DNA of 45,201 nt from Selaginella moellendorffii (Eukaryota; Streptophyta; Lycopodiopsida; Selaginellales; Selaginellaceae): positions 4,924,360-4,969,560 of the forward strand of contig NW_003314261.1 in the NCBI RefSeq assembly GCF_000143415.4. The letters are read 5' to 3'. The notes under the pieces were generated by a model. It was not told the DNA's origin and made no database searches. It saw only the letters and a program-made list of their open reading frames with translations. A program made the translations under genes and the position numbers. Within the stretch, counting starts at the first letter, position 1; every line of letters starts with the position of its first letter. Shown here one piece after another: positions 1 through 10,917 of the stretch.

Positions 1-1716
1 TTCAAGTTCCACTTTAATGAGAGAATCCCATTTTATGGATATTTAACTTGACCTGAAAATAAATATATTAATTGGGGTTTAGAACTAATCTCGTCACTTT
101 CGTCACATTAGCCAGCGCCACGCACCACACCGAGAGATGAACCAGTCGCCCGCTCAGACAGGTATGGTCACCACCGCAGCCAAAATGGGGCACTACCTAT
201 CGCGACCCAAGCCGCTCTGTGACGAGGGACCAACACTTGCTCTTGCCATTCGGAAATCTGGAAGAGAAGGATGATGTGGAGTATTTCAGCTTGATTCTCA
301 AGATTGACGATCCAAGTTTCAAACGCCAGGATTAGGATGGTTTGGGCAGCACATTTGGGACCACCACCAAGCAGCAGACTTCAAAACCCACCCGACCCCT
401 CTCAACTCAGAGTTCATTGTCACCTTCCGGCACCACGACCAAATGAAGCATGTGTGGGTGGAGGGTACGTTCAAGAGGGACGGGAAGCTGGCTTATGTTC
501 AAGCCTACGGAGCAGAACCACCACCACATTTCCCGGTACGGATTTTGATGCTGGAGTTGGACGGGACTTGAGGCTGCCATCTCACATTAAGTACGGACGT
601 ATTACTACAAGCTAAAGTTCAAGAATGTCCCAAACAAAGTAGATGTGTTTCGTGACTTCTCAAAGGGATGGCGATTCTGGGACATCCTAGACGTAACGAC
701 GGCCGAAGAGGAGAAGCGGCCCCCATCTGCGTCTGCTTCGAATCCAAAGACAACCGTACCAGAAGAACCGGATCCCACTTTCATGACACCAGTGGCAACT
801 ACACCACCCAACATAGGCCTTGACAAGGGAGGAGGTTCCTAATAAAACAGCCGTCATGCAACTGATGATGTCCATATTCCAGGACGTTCTGGAAGGGAAA
901 TGGGAGGACAAGCCCCCATCCAAGGATACCCAAGGAGCCAATCTGGTGTCCTTCCCTGAGGCAAGTAACGCATCATCTCCACCAGCCAAGCCGAGGAAGA
1001 AGCCAAGGCAACCTAGGATCGCGATGGGAGTTTTCCCAGACAAAAAGTCCAAGGAGATATACCTCGGGCTCCAGGCCAAGGTGCCTCAGAACCACAACCG
1101 CCACTGGGCTCGGCCCCTAAGCGAAAGGCACCAGCAGGCAGAGCTTTGGCCCAAGCAAAAGCGAAAGGCTCTAGAACTGGGACGGGAAAAGTAGCAGAGG
1201 CAACATTGCTACCATCACAACCGACAGCCACTGATCAGGTGATTCTCATCTCGCCTCCATTTGGGCCAGCCGGCAACTCAAGAGGAAGAGGAGGAAGAAC
1301 CCGTACAGACCACGCAACGTCCAAGCTTCTACGACAACCATGACCAAAAAATGGCAGCACTGTTGGGGAAAACTGCAGCAACAAAACTCCAAGGTGCCAT
1401 CCAGAAGAAGTTGATGAATAGGAGGGCCTTCACACAGCCGTGACGGCACCAAGATCAGCTTCAGCAAACTTAGTAACACCTCCACATTTTTTAAAAAGTG
1501 GATAGAAGAATCGGTTTTTATTTTCACGAACTCTCTTTTGTAGCAATTTGGCCATCCAATGTAAGTTCAACACATATTTCTTCAAAAAAAGCCAAGCCTA
1601 GAGGGATGCGTCGACCAAAGGACAATACCATTTGACTCCAAGCTTGAGATCCTCATCTGGCACTGCCATGGCTTGCCCCACAACTCTGGCTTAGGCTTCC
1701 TTTGCTTAGTTGAAAC
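1..1716 (+). mobile_element. LINE (non-LTR retrotransposon), 5' part, degenerate
   Basis: From about 300 to 1450 the + strand holds overlapping broken frames rich in Pro, Lys and Ala, with basic stretches such as KPRKKPRQPR near 990-1015 and APKRKAP near 1110. This resembles a nucleic-acid-binding ORF1 or its linker, but I recognise no zinc knuckle or RRM. From about 1620 to 1716 the frame reads LEILIWHCHGLPHNSGLGF, matching the start of a LINE AP-endonuclease (normally WN-x-RGL). That frame stops at the copia LTR and resumes in phase at 6405. The first ~300 bases hold no frame I can assign. ORF1 identity is inference; the endonuclease start is well supported by the rejoined frame. Confidence 0.6.
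1712..1716. repeat. Target-site duplication of copia element, left
   Basis: GAAAC lies directly before the left LTR and is repeated exactly at 6405-6409 after the right LTR. Five bases is the usual duplication made by a copia integrase. Confidence 0.93.
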
Positions 1717-1878
1717 TGTAGATGTGTGATTTTGTATATGCGGAATGCTCTATTGACTTCATTGTTTTGGTATGGTTATGTACATAACAGTATGAGTGTG
1801 ACGCTTGGCAGTTGGTGTCTTGGATGAATGACTTGTCTTCTTTGCTGATGTGGAGGCTTGTCATCACTTGTCTCCACA
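1717..1878 (-). repeat. copia LTR (3' LTR of the element)
   Basis: 162 bp starting TGTAGATGTG and ending CTCCACA on the + strand. It matches 6243-6404 over its full length with about ten differences by eye, roughly 94% identity. This copy lies downstream of RNase H on the element's own strand. Confidence 0.95.
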
Positions 1879-1890
1879 CTCCTCCTCAAG
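1879..1890 (-). promoter_or_regulatory. Polypurine tract of copia element
   Basis: On the - strand the bases directly before the 3' LTR read CTTGAGGAGGAG, a purine-rich run in the position where plus-strand synthesis is primed. Assigned from position and composition. Confidence 0.7.
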
Positions 1891-2295
1891 GCTCACACTG
1901 TCAATCAAATGGAGTGATTTGAGGAAGAGTTCATGCTTCACTCGAGGCAAGGACTTCGTCAGGATATTAGCGACCATTGAGCTAGTTGGATGGAATTCCG
2001 GGTTGATTGTTCCATTGTTGACTTGATCCTGGATGAAATGGAACCTCAACTCAATGTGCTTGGTGCGTGAGTGAAATCTCGCATCCCGAGTCAATGCTAC
2101 TACCAACATATTGTTGCAGTAGAGTTTGACTGCTAGAATTTGAATCTTGAGGTCCTGCAGCAATGTCTTAAGCCAGATGGCCTCTTTTGCTGCTGCTGCA
2201 GCTGTGATGTATTCAGATTCACATGATGACATCGCAGTGATCTGCTGCCTCCTGGAACACCAACTAACCACGTTATGGTTATACATGAAGACATA

Positions 2296-2455
2296 CTATA
2301 GCGCATGTGATCATGGGATGAGATTTAGATATACTATCACCGTGGATCCTTGGAACCTTGGGAGATAAATGGGGATAAAATAGCCACTAAGGGCTCTCTC
2401 ATCAAGCAATTGCCCCTTTTCCAGTTGGCTTAAGGGGAGAGAGATAAGGTGCATT
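2296..2455. mobile_element. Short (160 bp) insertion in copia RNase H
   Basis: The bases between STSGY and the following VFMYNHNVVSW of the RNase H frame are foreign to the domain. The insert is bounded by ACATA at 2291-2295 and again at 2456-2460, which looks like a 5-bp target duplication. It has no clear terminal inverted repeat and no TG...CA ends, so the element class is unknown. Confidence 0.5.
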
Positions 2456-4073
2456 ACATATACCCTGAGGTGGATTTTCTGTCATCTGGATCTCCTGCCC
2501 AACCTATGTCTGTGAATCCCACTAGGCCGTTGTCTCCATCTCCTCTTGCATATTTCAATGTGAATTTCCTTGTGCCACTCACATACCTCATGATCCGCTT
2601 CACAGCGGCCCAATGTGAGGGTGATGGATTGTCCAAGAACTTTGAGACTGCTCCCACTCTGAATGTGAGGTTAGGCCTAGTTGAGAGCATCAAGTAGATG
2701 AGGCTCCCGACCACTGAACGGTACAGAGTTGTGGTCTCCTCCTCGGGAGTGTTATCAGAGGTTGATGTCAAACTAAAAGCCTTGGACAACTTTGAGCCTA
2801 CTTCCATAGGAGTAGCCACCGGATTAGTGTTAAGCATAGAGTACCTCTAGAGAATGTCATGGATGTATTTCTCCTAGGAGAGCTCAAGTACTTATCCTGG
2901 TAGACTTGAATTCCTAGACAATAGTGCAAGTTTCCTAGATTGGTCATCTCGAATTTAGCAGCAAGAGAGGCCTTGATGCGGTGGATGAGTCACATCTGGT
3001 TGGAGGCTAATATTGTATCATCCACATATAAGGCTAAGAAAAGAAATCCTTGGCCATCTCGATATATGTAGAGATTATTATCAACTGTGCTGTGAGTAAA
3101 ACCTAACGAGGTCAGAAAGCTGTTAATTTTAGTGTACCATGACCTGGGGCTTTGTTTCAGCCCGTAGAGAGCCTTGTGCAAATGGCAGACAAGATGCTCC
3201 TGTCTGGGATGTATAAACCCAAGAGGTTGGGCAGCGTACACCTCCTCCTCAAGATCACCGTTTAGGAAAGCAGTTCTCACATCAAGTTGATGGAGCTCCA
3301 GGTCGAGCTCAGCTGCAAGGCTCATCAAAACATGAATTGTTGTTAGCTTTACAATAGGGCTATAAGTTTCAGAGTAGTCAACTCCCTGGATCTGAGAGAA
3401 ACCACTAGCTACAAAGCGTGCCTTGTAGTGCTCGATGCTGCCATTAGCTCGATATTTCTTCTTGAACAGCCACTTGGCTGTGACTACCTTCCTACTGGGA
3501 GGGAGGGGAATTAATGTCTAGCTTCCATTCTTGATCAGTGAGTCATACTCATCCTACATGGCTGCTTGCCACTGTGAGGCATCAGGACTGGAGAGAGCAG
3601 CCTGGTAGCCATGAGGTTCAGCAATGGAGCTCATGGCCCAATAGAATCCCTTCTTGCGTGGGGCTTGAGCAAGAGATTCTAGAGCTTTGACTGTTGGCTT
3701 GCTCACTCGTCCTGAATGGGTAACAGCTCCAATCTCTTGATGAGGTGGTGTCATAAGAGAATCTGAAGGAGGTGATTGGGAAGATCCTCTAACTGTTTCT
3801 TCACCAATGAACAACTCGTCCATTCTACTCACTGGATGAAGTAGTGTTGCTGCTAGTAGCCACCGAAGTGACCAGAGGAACTGGTAGCAGCGGAGTTGCT
3901 AGAGAAGGCTCATCACCAAGTGGAGGAGGTATTCTTCCTTTTGGAATGAGCAGCCTCTAGACTGCTGGTGCTAGTGGGTCTTCCAGCACTAGGGTCAAGT
4001 CCACCAAGTTAGAACTTGAAGGAATAGTACCTTGAATGTGGCGATAAAGCTCTTGCTCATTGAAAGAGACATC

Positions 4074-4862
4074 TTAGCTTACCACGAGCTTCTTGAGAGC
4101 AAGATTATAGAGGCGGTAGGCCTTGGAATGAGTATGATAGCCCACGAAGATGGTCTTCTGGCTCCTAGGATCCAGCTTCTGCCGAGTCGCATTTGGAATG
4201 TGAGCATACGCTGTACAGCCAAAGACCCTCAAGTGCCCTAACTGAGGACGCTTCCTAGTCCAAGCTTGGTAAGGAACCACACTAGTGCTCCTTGTGGGAA
4301 GGCGATTACGGATGTAAACAGCCGTGTTAATGGCATCACCCCAAAAAGAGTTGGGTATGCCTGCGTGTTGGAGAAGGCAACAAATAGTCTCTAGCAGCAT
4401 GCAATTGAGGTGCTCTGCCACGCCATTCTGTTGGGGAGTATGGGCTGTCGTGTACTGGTGAATGATGCCAGCCTCAGCCAGAAAGTTGAGAAACTCTCTG
4501 TTCAGGTACTCTCCACCACCATCCGTATGTAACACACGAATCTTTCAACCAGTAGACGTCTCTGCCCAGCTCTTAAAAAACTTAAAGTGGTTGAACACTT
4601 CGCTCTTGGGGTGGAGAAAGCTCACCACAACGTATCTGGAATTGTCATTAATAAAAGACACAAAGTACCTCTTGTGGCTGAGTGTTTCCACAGGCAAGTA
4701 GCACACGTCACTGTGAACCAAATCCAGTAAGCCTATAGCTTGGTCCTTGATGATTCTTGATGGAAAAGGAAGGCAAACTTGCTTCCCAAGATGGCAAGTT
4801 TCACACACACCCAGATGGCCAGCTAGGAGCGTGATGCCTTTAGCATACTGGTTACGAGCCAA
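4074..4862 (-). pseudogene. copia integrase, frameshifted
   Basis: 4545-4862 (- strand) carries the GAG-pre-integrase zinc region (C-E-T-C-H-L-G-K) and the first catalytic Asp in LVHSDVC. 4074-4535 continues with HTDGGGEYLN (second Asp) and PQQNGVAEHLN (catalytic Glu), the D,D-35-E core, followed by the typical FGCTAYAHIP and IFVGY stretch. The two parts lie in different frames around 4540. The enzyme would join element DNA to the chromosome and act with the RT encoded downstream. Confidence 0.92.
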
Positions 4863-4928
4863 GGCATGCAGATCTCGTTCATTGACATGCCCCAGATGAG
4901 CATGCTAGAACTCAATTGTGTCTTGTGC

Positions 4929-5192
4929 TTAGAAAGCAAGCACTTGAGCTGGAAAAACTAGTTCTGTGTTTAAACGGTAAAGTGTTTCATACCTCACGCC
5001 ACTGGCTATAGGAGTACCATCACGACTATAGATGGTGCACCCTTTTGGGAAGAAGGTGGTAGTAAAGCCTTGATCTGAGGCTACACCTATAGAAAAAACT
5101 GTCTGTCCTACTTCAGGTACAAAGTGCACGTGATGAACCTCCTTAAGAGGTCCATTGGGTAGCCTGATCACCACCATGCCACGACCTTCCAC
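4929..5192 (-). pseudogene. copia protease C-terminal and spacer region
   Basis: The - strand frame (GRGMVVIRLPNGPLKEVHHV, then FVPEVGQTVFSIG) matches the stretch after the copia aspartic protease active site, where the usual form is L-x-x-V-x-x-V-P-x-L-x-x-N-L-x-S. It is separated by a frame break from the active-site part at 5202-5429. Confidence 0.8.
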
Positions 5193-5201
5193 CTGGAGTG
5201 G

Positions 5202-5968
5202 TCACTTGTTGCCGACATAAACCTGTTGTGGAGCTTGAAGAGCCTTGTAAGTTTGAAAGGCAAACCTTAAGGGAGTCATGTGAAAGGAGGCACCACTATC
5301 CAGCCATAGAATCGCAAGAGCAAACACTAGTGATGGGTAAAGAGCCATCATCAACAACGAGTTGCTCTGGGTAAGCATGCACTGGGGGGCAGCCTTCTTT
5401 GCACGACACTCACGCTTAACATGCCCCATCTTTCCACAATAGTTGCAAGGACCTTTTTTCTTCTTGGAGAAGTTAGATCTAGAGTTGGGAGTTGTAGCAG
5501 AAGAGATACAAGGCCCATGGCTAGTGCCTCCTTTCCTTTGCTCCCACTCGATTGTTTCTTACCAAGAAACAAGGCTTGAGGGGATCCTTGATGGCCAACT
5601 TGATGCTCGGCAATCTTGCGCCCTTCCTCAAGCAGATCAGAGTAGAGCTCCTCCATAGTTTTGCTTGGGACAAAAGAAAGCATGGAGGACAATTGTTGCA
5701 ACTCTAGGGATACAGAGTAGAGCAAGAAGGCTTTTGCATAGTCATCAGAAACTGCAACACCTACTTCCTTCAGCTGCTGCATTAAGCCCTTGAACTTCCC
5801 GATGTATGTTGCCATTGTCTCACTAGGCTGCATGCGTAGGGAGAAAAATTTCTGGGTCAGAACCAATTTAGCATTAGTGGCTTTAACTTTGAACTTCTGG
5901 AGTAGCTTCTCCCATCCTGCATCCCAGTTGCCAGCCCGGATGGCCATGGTGCTCGCTAGGGTAGCCAT
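5202..5968 (-). pseudogene. copia gag, zinc knuckle and protease active site
   Basis: 5351-5968 encodes a gag core of the UBN2/Retrotran_gag_2 type (FKVKATNAKLVLTQKFFSL, METMxxYIGKFKGL-like spacing). A frame shift leads into a CCHC knuckle CNYCGKMGHVKREC near 5406-5450 and then the aspartic protease motif LDSGASFHMT near 5280-5310. Gag would build the particle and the protease would mature it. The zinc knuckle is out of frame with the gag start, so this copy is dead. Confidence 0.9.
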
Positions 5969-6228
5969 TAGTTTCTAGACAAAAGGACAAAACAGCAGAG
6001 TAAGCTAGAAGCGAGGAGGGGGAGGAGGCGGTGGGAATTGCTGGAAGGGATGCCCATACGCCGTGCACATAGAGCAACAATTAGGGCAGAGGCACAGATG
6101 GACATCACGTTGTGCTCACTTGCGTTCTTGAATTTGCCGTTTCACCCTAGCAAGGACTGCAAGAGCCCTAGTGCGGTCCTGCTCATCGCGTGGCTGTGTT
6201 TGCCAGGGTTTTGCCATTGGGATTGAAA

Positions 6229-6242
6229 CAAACCCGATACCA
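6229..6242 (-). promoter_or_regulatory. Primer-binding site of copia element
   Basis: On the - strand the bases directly after the 5' LTR read TGGTATCGGGTTTG. The first seven match the TGGTATC start of sites complementary to plant initiator Met-tRNA; the rest diverges. Confidence 0.8.
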
Positions 6243-6404
6243 TGTAGATGTGTGATTTTGTATATGTGGAATGCTCTATCAACTTCATTGCTTTGGTATG
6301 GTTATGTACATAACGGTATGAGTGTGATGCTTGGCAGTTGGTGTCTTGGATGAATGACTTGTCTTCTTTGTTGACATGGAGGTTTGTCATCACTTGTCTC
6401 CACA
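6243..6404 (-). repeat. copia LTR (5' LTR of the element)
   Basis: 162 bp, TG...CA ends, partner of 1717-1878. It is the promoter-bearing LTR for the - strand element and is followed on the element strand by the primer-binding site. Confidence 0.95.
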
Positions 6405-7075
6405 GAAACTTGGGAGCTCCCGGAAAGGAGGTTGCCGGACTTCCCGGGCTACTCACATTGGTCCTGGAACTGGAATTCAACACCGACCGACCGGGGAAAT
6501 GGGGGAATCGCAATTTACATCAAGGATCAAGCCATCACAAGCGTCTCACTCCAGTTTCAAGATGAGGAAAACAACTCTGTAGCAATCCGCATCAGCTCGC
6601 CAAGGCAAAAGGACACCATCCAGACTACTTCTCTCCAGACTTTGTCATGGGTACACCATTCCCTTTTGCGACACTGGCAGAACGGTTCCACACATGGGCG
6701 GAGCATTTGATGGTCATCATAGCCGGTGATTTGAACTGCCGCACAGGCTCATATCAGGCATCTCACATGGTAGAAGATGGGGAACCAGAGGAGCTGAAAT
6801 GGAGACGCCACAGTCAGGATAGATTTGACCGCCGGACGGGACAAAAGCTGCTCAACTTTTGCCAAGAAACTGAAACATGGATCTTGAACGGGATTCCAGC
6901 CTTCCCCAACCCTGGTGGGTACACAGCAATCTCCCCAGTGTGGCAACAACAAGGGGAACTACAGTTGGGTGCAGCACAATTGACTACCTAGTAGGGAACT
7001 CGGAGGCCGCAGAAAATACCACTCACTTTCAACTAGAGTTTGTTGACCAGTGGGACCGGCCTTCACTATCCTAAG
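6405..7075 (+). pseudogene. LINE AP-endonuclease domain (resumes after copia)
   Basis: The frame picks up in phase with 1620-1716 as ETWELPERRLPDFPGY, then NWNSTPTDRGNGGIAIY, the endonuclease core of plant non-LTR elements. Further down are VIIAGDLNCRTG (the GDLN metal/phosphate motif, near 6715-6745) and, after a frameshift, GCSTIDYLVGNS (the S-x-IDY motif, near 6975-7000). The enzyme would nick target DNA to prime reverse transcription. At least two frame breaks make it non-functional. Confidence 0.88.
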
Positions 7076-7541
7076 TCATGCCAGGGGAAAAGCTCAAATC
7101 GGATATCAGTGATCTATCGACTGTGCCCCATTGATGCACTTGCTCTGCAATGCACGGTGGAAGAACTCTGGAGACAAGGACAGCATGGCATCCAGATAAG
7201 TTTCCAGGCCACATAACCATTATGGCACCGCAAACCACGTCAGCAGCGTGGCTTACCAGTCAAACCCTGGTGAAACGAGGAGTGCCATCGGCTTCACACG
7301 GCATACAAGCAAGCCAGATGAAGGGGACACCCGGCAGCACAGTCTCTACGTTGAGATTTCAGGAAAATAGCCACGGCATGAGCTCGCTTCCACGCTAAAT
7401 GTTTTAATGCGCAGCAGGCTTGGGAAGTGAGGTGTAAACCTTCCAAAGATTACTGTATTTTCCGTAAGCATGTGATCATCAAGGACATCACACTCTGGGT
7501 TCAATATATTCACCAGCTGTATGACGTAGGAAGCTCGGAGT

Positions 7542-8488
7542 TTGAACATTTCCGGCGCTGCTTGTGATCGATGTCCAGCTCTTCAAATCACCATAGAGCA
7601 GATGAAGGCAGCGGTCCAGTCTCTCCCACACAAGAAGGCTGCTGATGTCTATGGATTCATGGCTGAGCTATTGCAAGCTCTTGACCCCAATTGCTTGGCC
7701 CCCATCCTCTGCCAACTTTTCCACGAAATCATCCAACATGGTTTTCCACAGACCTGGAACATCAATAGGGTTGTACCAATTTACAAGGCGGGAGATCTAG
7801 TACTGCCCTCCAACTATCGTACTATAATGATCTCAACAATCTTCGCAAAGCTGCTCTCGTGAGCTGGACGGAAGCCAAAGGATGCAGAGCGTCAATGAAT
7901 AGGCCAACAAGAGTGGGTGACAAGGGGCAACCAGTTGGACACCTGTGTCACAGTCAATCTGAGTATGTTATAGAATGTCTGCTTTCACGTTTTCGTAAAG
8001 CCTCTGAATGAGCTTGATGAGTTCAGTGGGACGTTTAGCTTATGAAGTCATGCGAATAGTCTCCTTGTCAAAGTCTTTTTACTATGTTGACATAGCAGGC
8101 ATAAACTGAGGTTATGGGCACGCAGTTTGTCCAGGGCTACCCACAGCGTCACCAAGTGGTCGATGCAACTATAATGCGGTCGGAACCCGGCCTGCCCTCT
8201 GGGCTGGAAATTCTCATGGCAGGGCGCACTCCCTCCTCCATCTTGCTTGCCAGGATGATTCTGCAGCTGCTCATATATGTGGACGACCTCCTTCTATTGG
8301 CCACTTTATGGCTAGACCTTCAATGCCAACTACACACCTTGGCACAATTTTGCAACTCCATGGGCCTTGCTGTCAACATAAGTAAGACAAAGATGATGGT
8401 TTTTGGCCTGGACACAGCAAGCAAATTCCACTACAAGGGACCACACGAAGAAAACCCAAGATACACTATCAATCGATGCCTCCCATAG
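7542..8488 (+). pseudogene. LINE reverse transcriptase, degenerate
   Basis: 7542-7862 reads EQMKAAVQSLPHKKAADVYG and then GFPQTWNINRVVPIYKAGD with NYRTIMISTIFAKLL, the fingers and palm entry of non-LTR RTs. 8260-8410 carries the catalytic box as LLIYVDDLLLLA, then QFCNSMGLAVNISKTKMMVFG, the thumb-side motif. The part between (7863-8110) is scrambled and full of stops. Direction and order agree with the endonuclease upstream. Confidence 0.88.
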
Positions 8489-9029
8489 AAAACTGGAGTA
8501 GAAGGGCCTAATCAAATTGCCGTCAAGCCAATGTACACAGGTGGGCATCTATTACATGACAAAGGTAACGATGGTGGTCTTATATGGAGCAGACAGTTGA
8601 GGTTCAGGACTAAGCAAGACCACATGGGACATTTCATCTCAGCAAAATTTAGGGTGTACAAGGCTCCATACTTGATCATGGTTCTGGAAATAAGTTTACT
8701 CCCAATGGAAATTCTTGCTTGGAGACATTACACAAAGTGCATACTTTCTCTGCAAGCAAAAACTTGCAGACATGGCAATTGCTAAATCACAACATATGGC
8801 CCAAACTCTTGGAAAAGGTTGGTGGCACACTTTCAAGGTATAGACAGCCACCCTCGGCCATGACCTCTCCACACTGATGACAGAACTGATCGAACAATTG
8901 AAGTTTTGGACCTAGCAATCTCTCTAATGGTGGTGTGACGCTCAAATGAAGGATAGTGTCCTTCTTGGAATTTATGTGAACACCAATAATGCGGGGTGAA
9001 CTGGATGCTGGCAATGTGGTTGAGGAACC
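8489..9029 (+). mobile_element. Probable LINE 3' tail
   Basis: A broken frame (8531-8785) with spaced Cys, His and Trp continues after the RT. Its position and composition fit the C-terminal part of a plant LINE, but no clean zf-RVT motif is visible. No poly-A tail or target duplication could be found, so the element end is uncertain and lies before the RPA1 remnant. Confidence 0.4.
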
Positions 9030-9838
9030 AGTCGTTACCCTCCTGTTTCTACATAAAGATCCTTGGCGCCCAAGAGCTCTTCTGCAGCCTCCTGAAAGCC
9101 AAGTAGCACCTGTATGGTTTGCATGAAGAGCATATATCTGTAGCCGCACTCAGGGACGGTCCAGTCACACCCCAAGTTCCATCTCCATTGTTTGTCACCT
9201 TTTTGCTGCACTGCCTGTCTCCAAGTTGCAGTGGACACACCGTAACAGAAGCTGTCCCTCTTTATAAAGTGGATGGTCACGACGAAGTCTGGCGTCTCCG
9301 CTCATCTTTGACCTGTGGCACTGTCTTCATGTTCTCCATCCGACCACCACCGCCCACTCCCTCCCTGGAAATAGATTGTGCCTGTGCGTGCCTGCCCTCA
9401 CACTCAAACCGCTGCCAAAGATACCGTGATTCTGGATATAGTTCCCAGGCTCTTTCCGCTGAAATAGCTTACTCGCTCTGCTTGGACTGACTTTGACATA
9501 GCTCCTGGAGCTGTTGTCCTTCTTGAGTACAACATTGTGATCTCGACGGTCTTGCCAGACCTGTCTCTCAGCTGCAGGCTGTAGCGTCCTCCATTGTGCC
9601 GGGGTCGAGAGCACTGAAGCTTTCTCAAACATAATCTCCCAGTCGTTCAAGTGATTGAACTGCTTCTGCGGAGGGACCCTTTGGAGAACCGACCGACCTG
9701 AGCATGCTCGTACCGCACTATTGTTGAAGCAAGTAACTCTGATCTCACCACCCTTGGCATCTAGCAGATTGAAGCTAAACACCCTGCCATCACCTTGGGT
9801 GCTATTGAAGTTATGGAGATTGCTCTCCTCGCTTTGAT
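9030..9838 (-). pseudogene. RPA1: Replication protein A 70-kDa subunit (RPA1) pseudogene, collapsed
   Basis: Reading the - strand from about 9835: FNSTQGDGRVFSFNLLDAKG then GGEIRVTCFN (DNA-binding domain A), KQFNHLNDWEI, then in another frame LQLRDRSGKTVEITM and RVSYFSGKSLGTI (domain B). After a gap come TIHFIKRDSFCY, CPLQLGDRQCSKKVTNNGDG and VPECGYRYM with GFQEAAEELLG, which is the zinc-binding C-terminal domain C. The order is N to C as in RPA1, but about 55 residues are missing within the A/B region and over 60 before domain C. At least three frames are used. RPA1 binds single-stranded DNA in replication and repair; this copy cannot. No introns can be placed, so it may be a processed copy. 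Confidence 0.9.
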
Positions 9839-9839
9839 C

Positions 9840-10141
9840 GTGTAATTGATTTGCTTAAGCAAGTGTGTAAGGGGACTAGTGAATATACCTAAAATATATT
9901 TGAATATTTTAGAATATTCTACTATCTAACGGTTGTTATTCCTTTAGATTAATTTTATATTTATAATTTATAAACATATTTATAATTTATAAACTTTTAA
10001 AAACCTTTTCTAGTATATTCTTTTTTATTCTATCATCTACATGCTTATAATTATAAACTTTATTTGATCAATCCATTAAGCAAACCAAACGCGATTTTAA
10101 TTTTGTTGTAAATTTTGACTGTGTTTAATTTAATGTAACAG
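9840..10141. other. AT-rich stretch without a gene
   Basis: Very AT-rich DNA with a short near-tandem repeat of ATTTATAATTTATAAAC around 9955-9995. I see no coding frame. Confidence 0.7.
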
Positions 10142-10504
10142 TTGAAAATTATTTATCGTTTAATTTTACAAGAACGTATGCAACCTTGTAAAATGTCTCG
10201 TAGGAACGATTCCAGGCGGTCCCTCGCTCCTTGCAATAGGCCCTCTATTCGTGTAGGTCCATATGGAAGACCCCATAGAGCTCAACCTCTGCCGGTCTTC
10301 AACCGTATGAGCTATCTGGCTCCCACTAACACCAGCGGTGGAAGGCCAAAGGAAGACAGCCAGAGGGGAGGACAAGCAAAACCCGCTAGAACACTCAAGA
10401 TCATCACCAGCTGCGATGGCGTCGACATCCTGGAGAGCTTACCCGATCGATCGAACCAGACTGCCTTCGTGATCGGCACGCGTGAGGCACAAGCGGTAGA
10501 TTAA
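10142..10504 (+). CDS. Unrecognised ORF, 120 codons
   Basis: An open frame with Arg/Ser/Pro-rich content (RRNDSRRSLAPCNRPSIRVG, later GGRPKEDSQRGGQ). The first ATG lies in AT-rich DNA and an inner Met (near 10193) would be as plausible. No domain is recognised, and there is no signal peptide or membrane segment. The opposite strand is open over part of it. Composition shifts sharply from the AT-rich flank at about 10200, so this may be a gene fragment or a repeat edge rather than a gene. Confidence 0.2.
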   Translation: MKIIYRLILQERMQPCKMSRRNDSRRSLAPCNRPSIRVGPYGRPHRAQPLPVFNRMSYLAPTNTSGGRPKEDSQRGGQAKPARTLKIITSCDGVDILESLPDRSNQTAFVIGTREAQAVD

Positions 10505-10782
10505 AGCGCCGAAAATTTCAAACGCTAAATTGGAGGGGCTTATTTATATTTTGTTTTTGGATATTTTTTTCTTTAAATACTTTATGTATGTAGTATTGTT
10601 TTAGTAATCGTTTAACATACAGCATGGTCTTCATTTGATCAACTGATCTTTCCAGAGATATAAAAATAAAGAATGAATTTGGCTTTACATAGTCTCGAGT
10701 GCTGTAGAAAACCAGCTTAAGTCGGTAAAAAGAAAAACAGAGATACTTACCACTACATTTTGTGTTTGAGAGAAACTGATTA

Positions 10783-10917
<135 letters not shown>

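Larger units (their letters stand above)
1864..3832 (-). pseudogene. copia reverse transcriptase and RNase H, broken
   Basis: Reading down the - strand: 3554-3832 is the integrase-RT linker; 2990-3328 carries RT motifs including DVRTAFLNGDLEEEVY and the catalytic YVDD box (ALYVDDTILASN). 2454-2837 holds the connection and start of RNase H (GWAGDPDDRKSTSGYM), and 1864-2286 holds the rest (SWCSRRQQITAMSSCESEY). A 160-bp insertion at 2296-2455 splits RNase H just after STSGY, and several other frame breaks exist. The enzyme would copy the element RNA to DNA; this copy cannot give an intact product. Confidence 0.92.
1717..6404 (-). mobile_element. Ty1/copia LTR retrotransposon, full length but decayed
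   Basis: Two 162-bp LTRs (TG...CA ends) flank an internal region whose - strand encodes gag, protease, integrase, reverse transcriptase and RNase H in that order, which is the Ty1/copia order. A primer-binding site follows the 5' LTR (at the high-coordinate end) and a purine tract precedes the 3' LTR. The flanks carry a 5-bp duplication. Every coding domain is interrupted by frameshifts or stops, so the copy is not autonomous. It sits antisense inside the endonuclease of a LINE. Confidence 0.96.

Noticed and set aside
11-300. Possible LTR or gene start at the left edge
   Set aside because: No repeat partner, TG...CA border or frame could be identified in the window.
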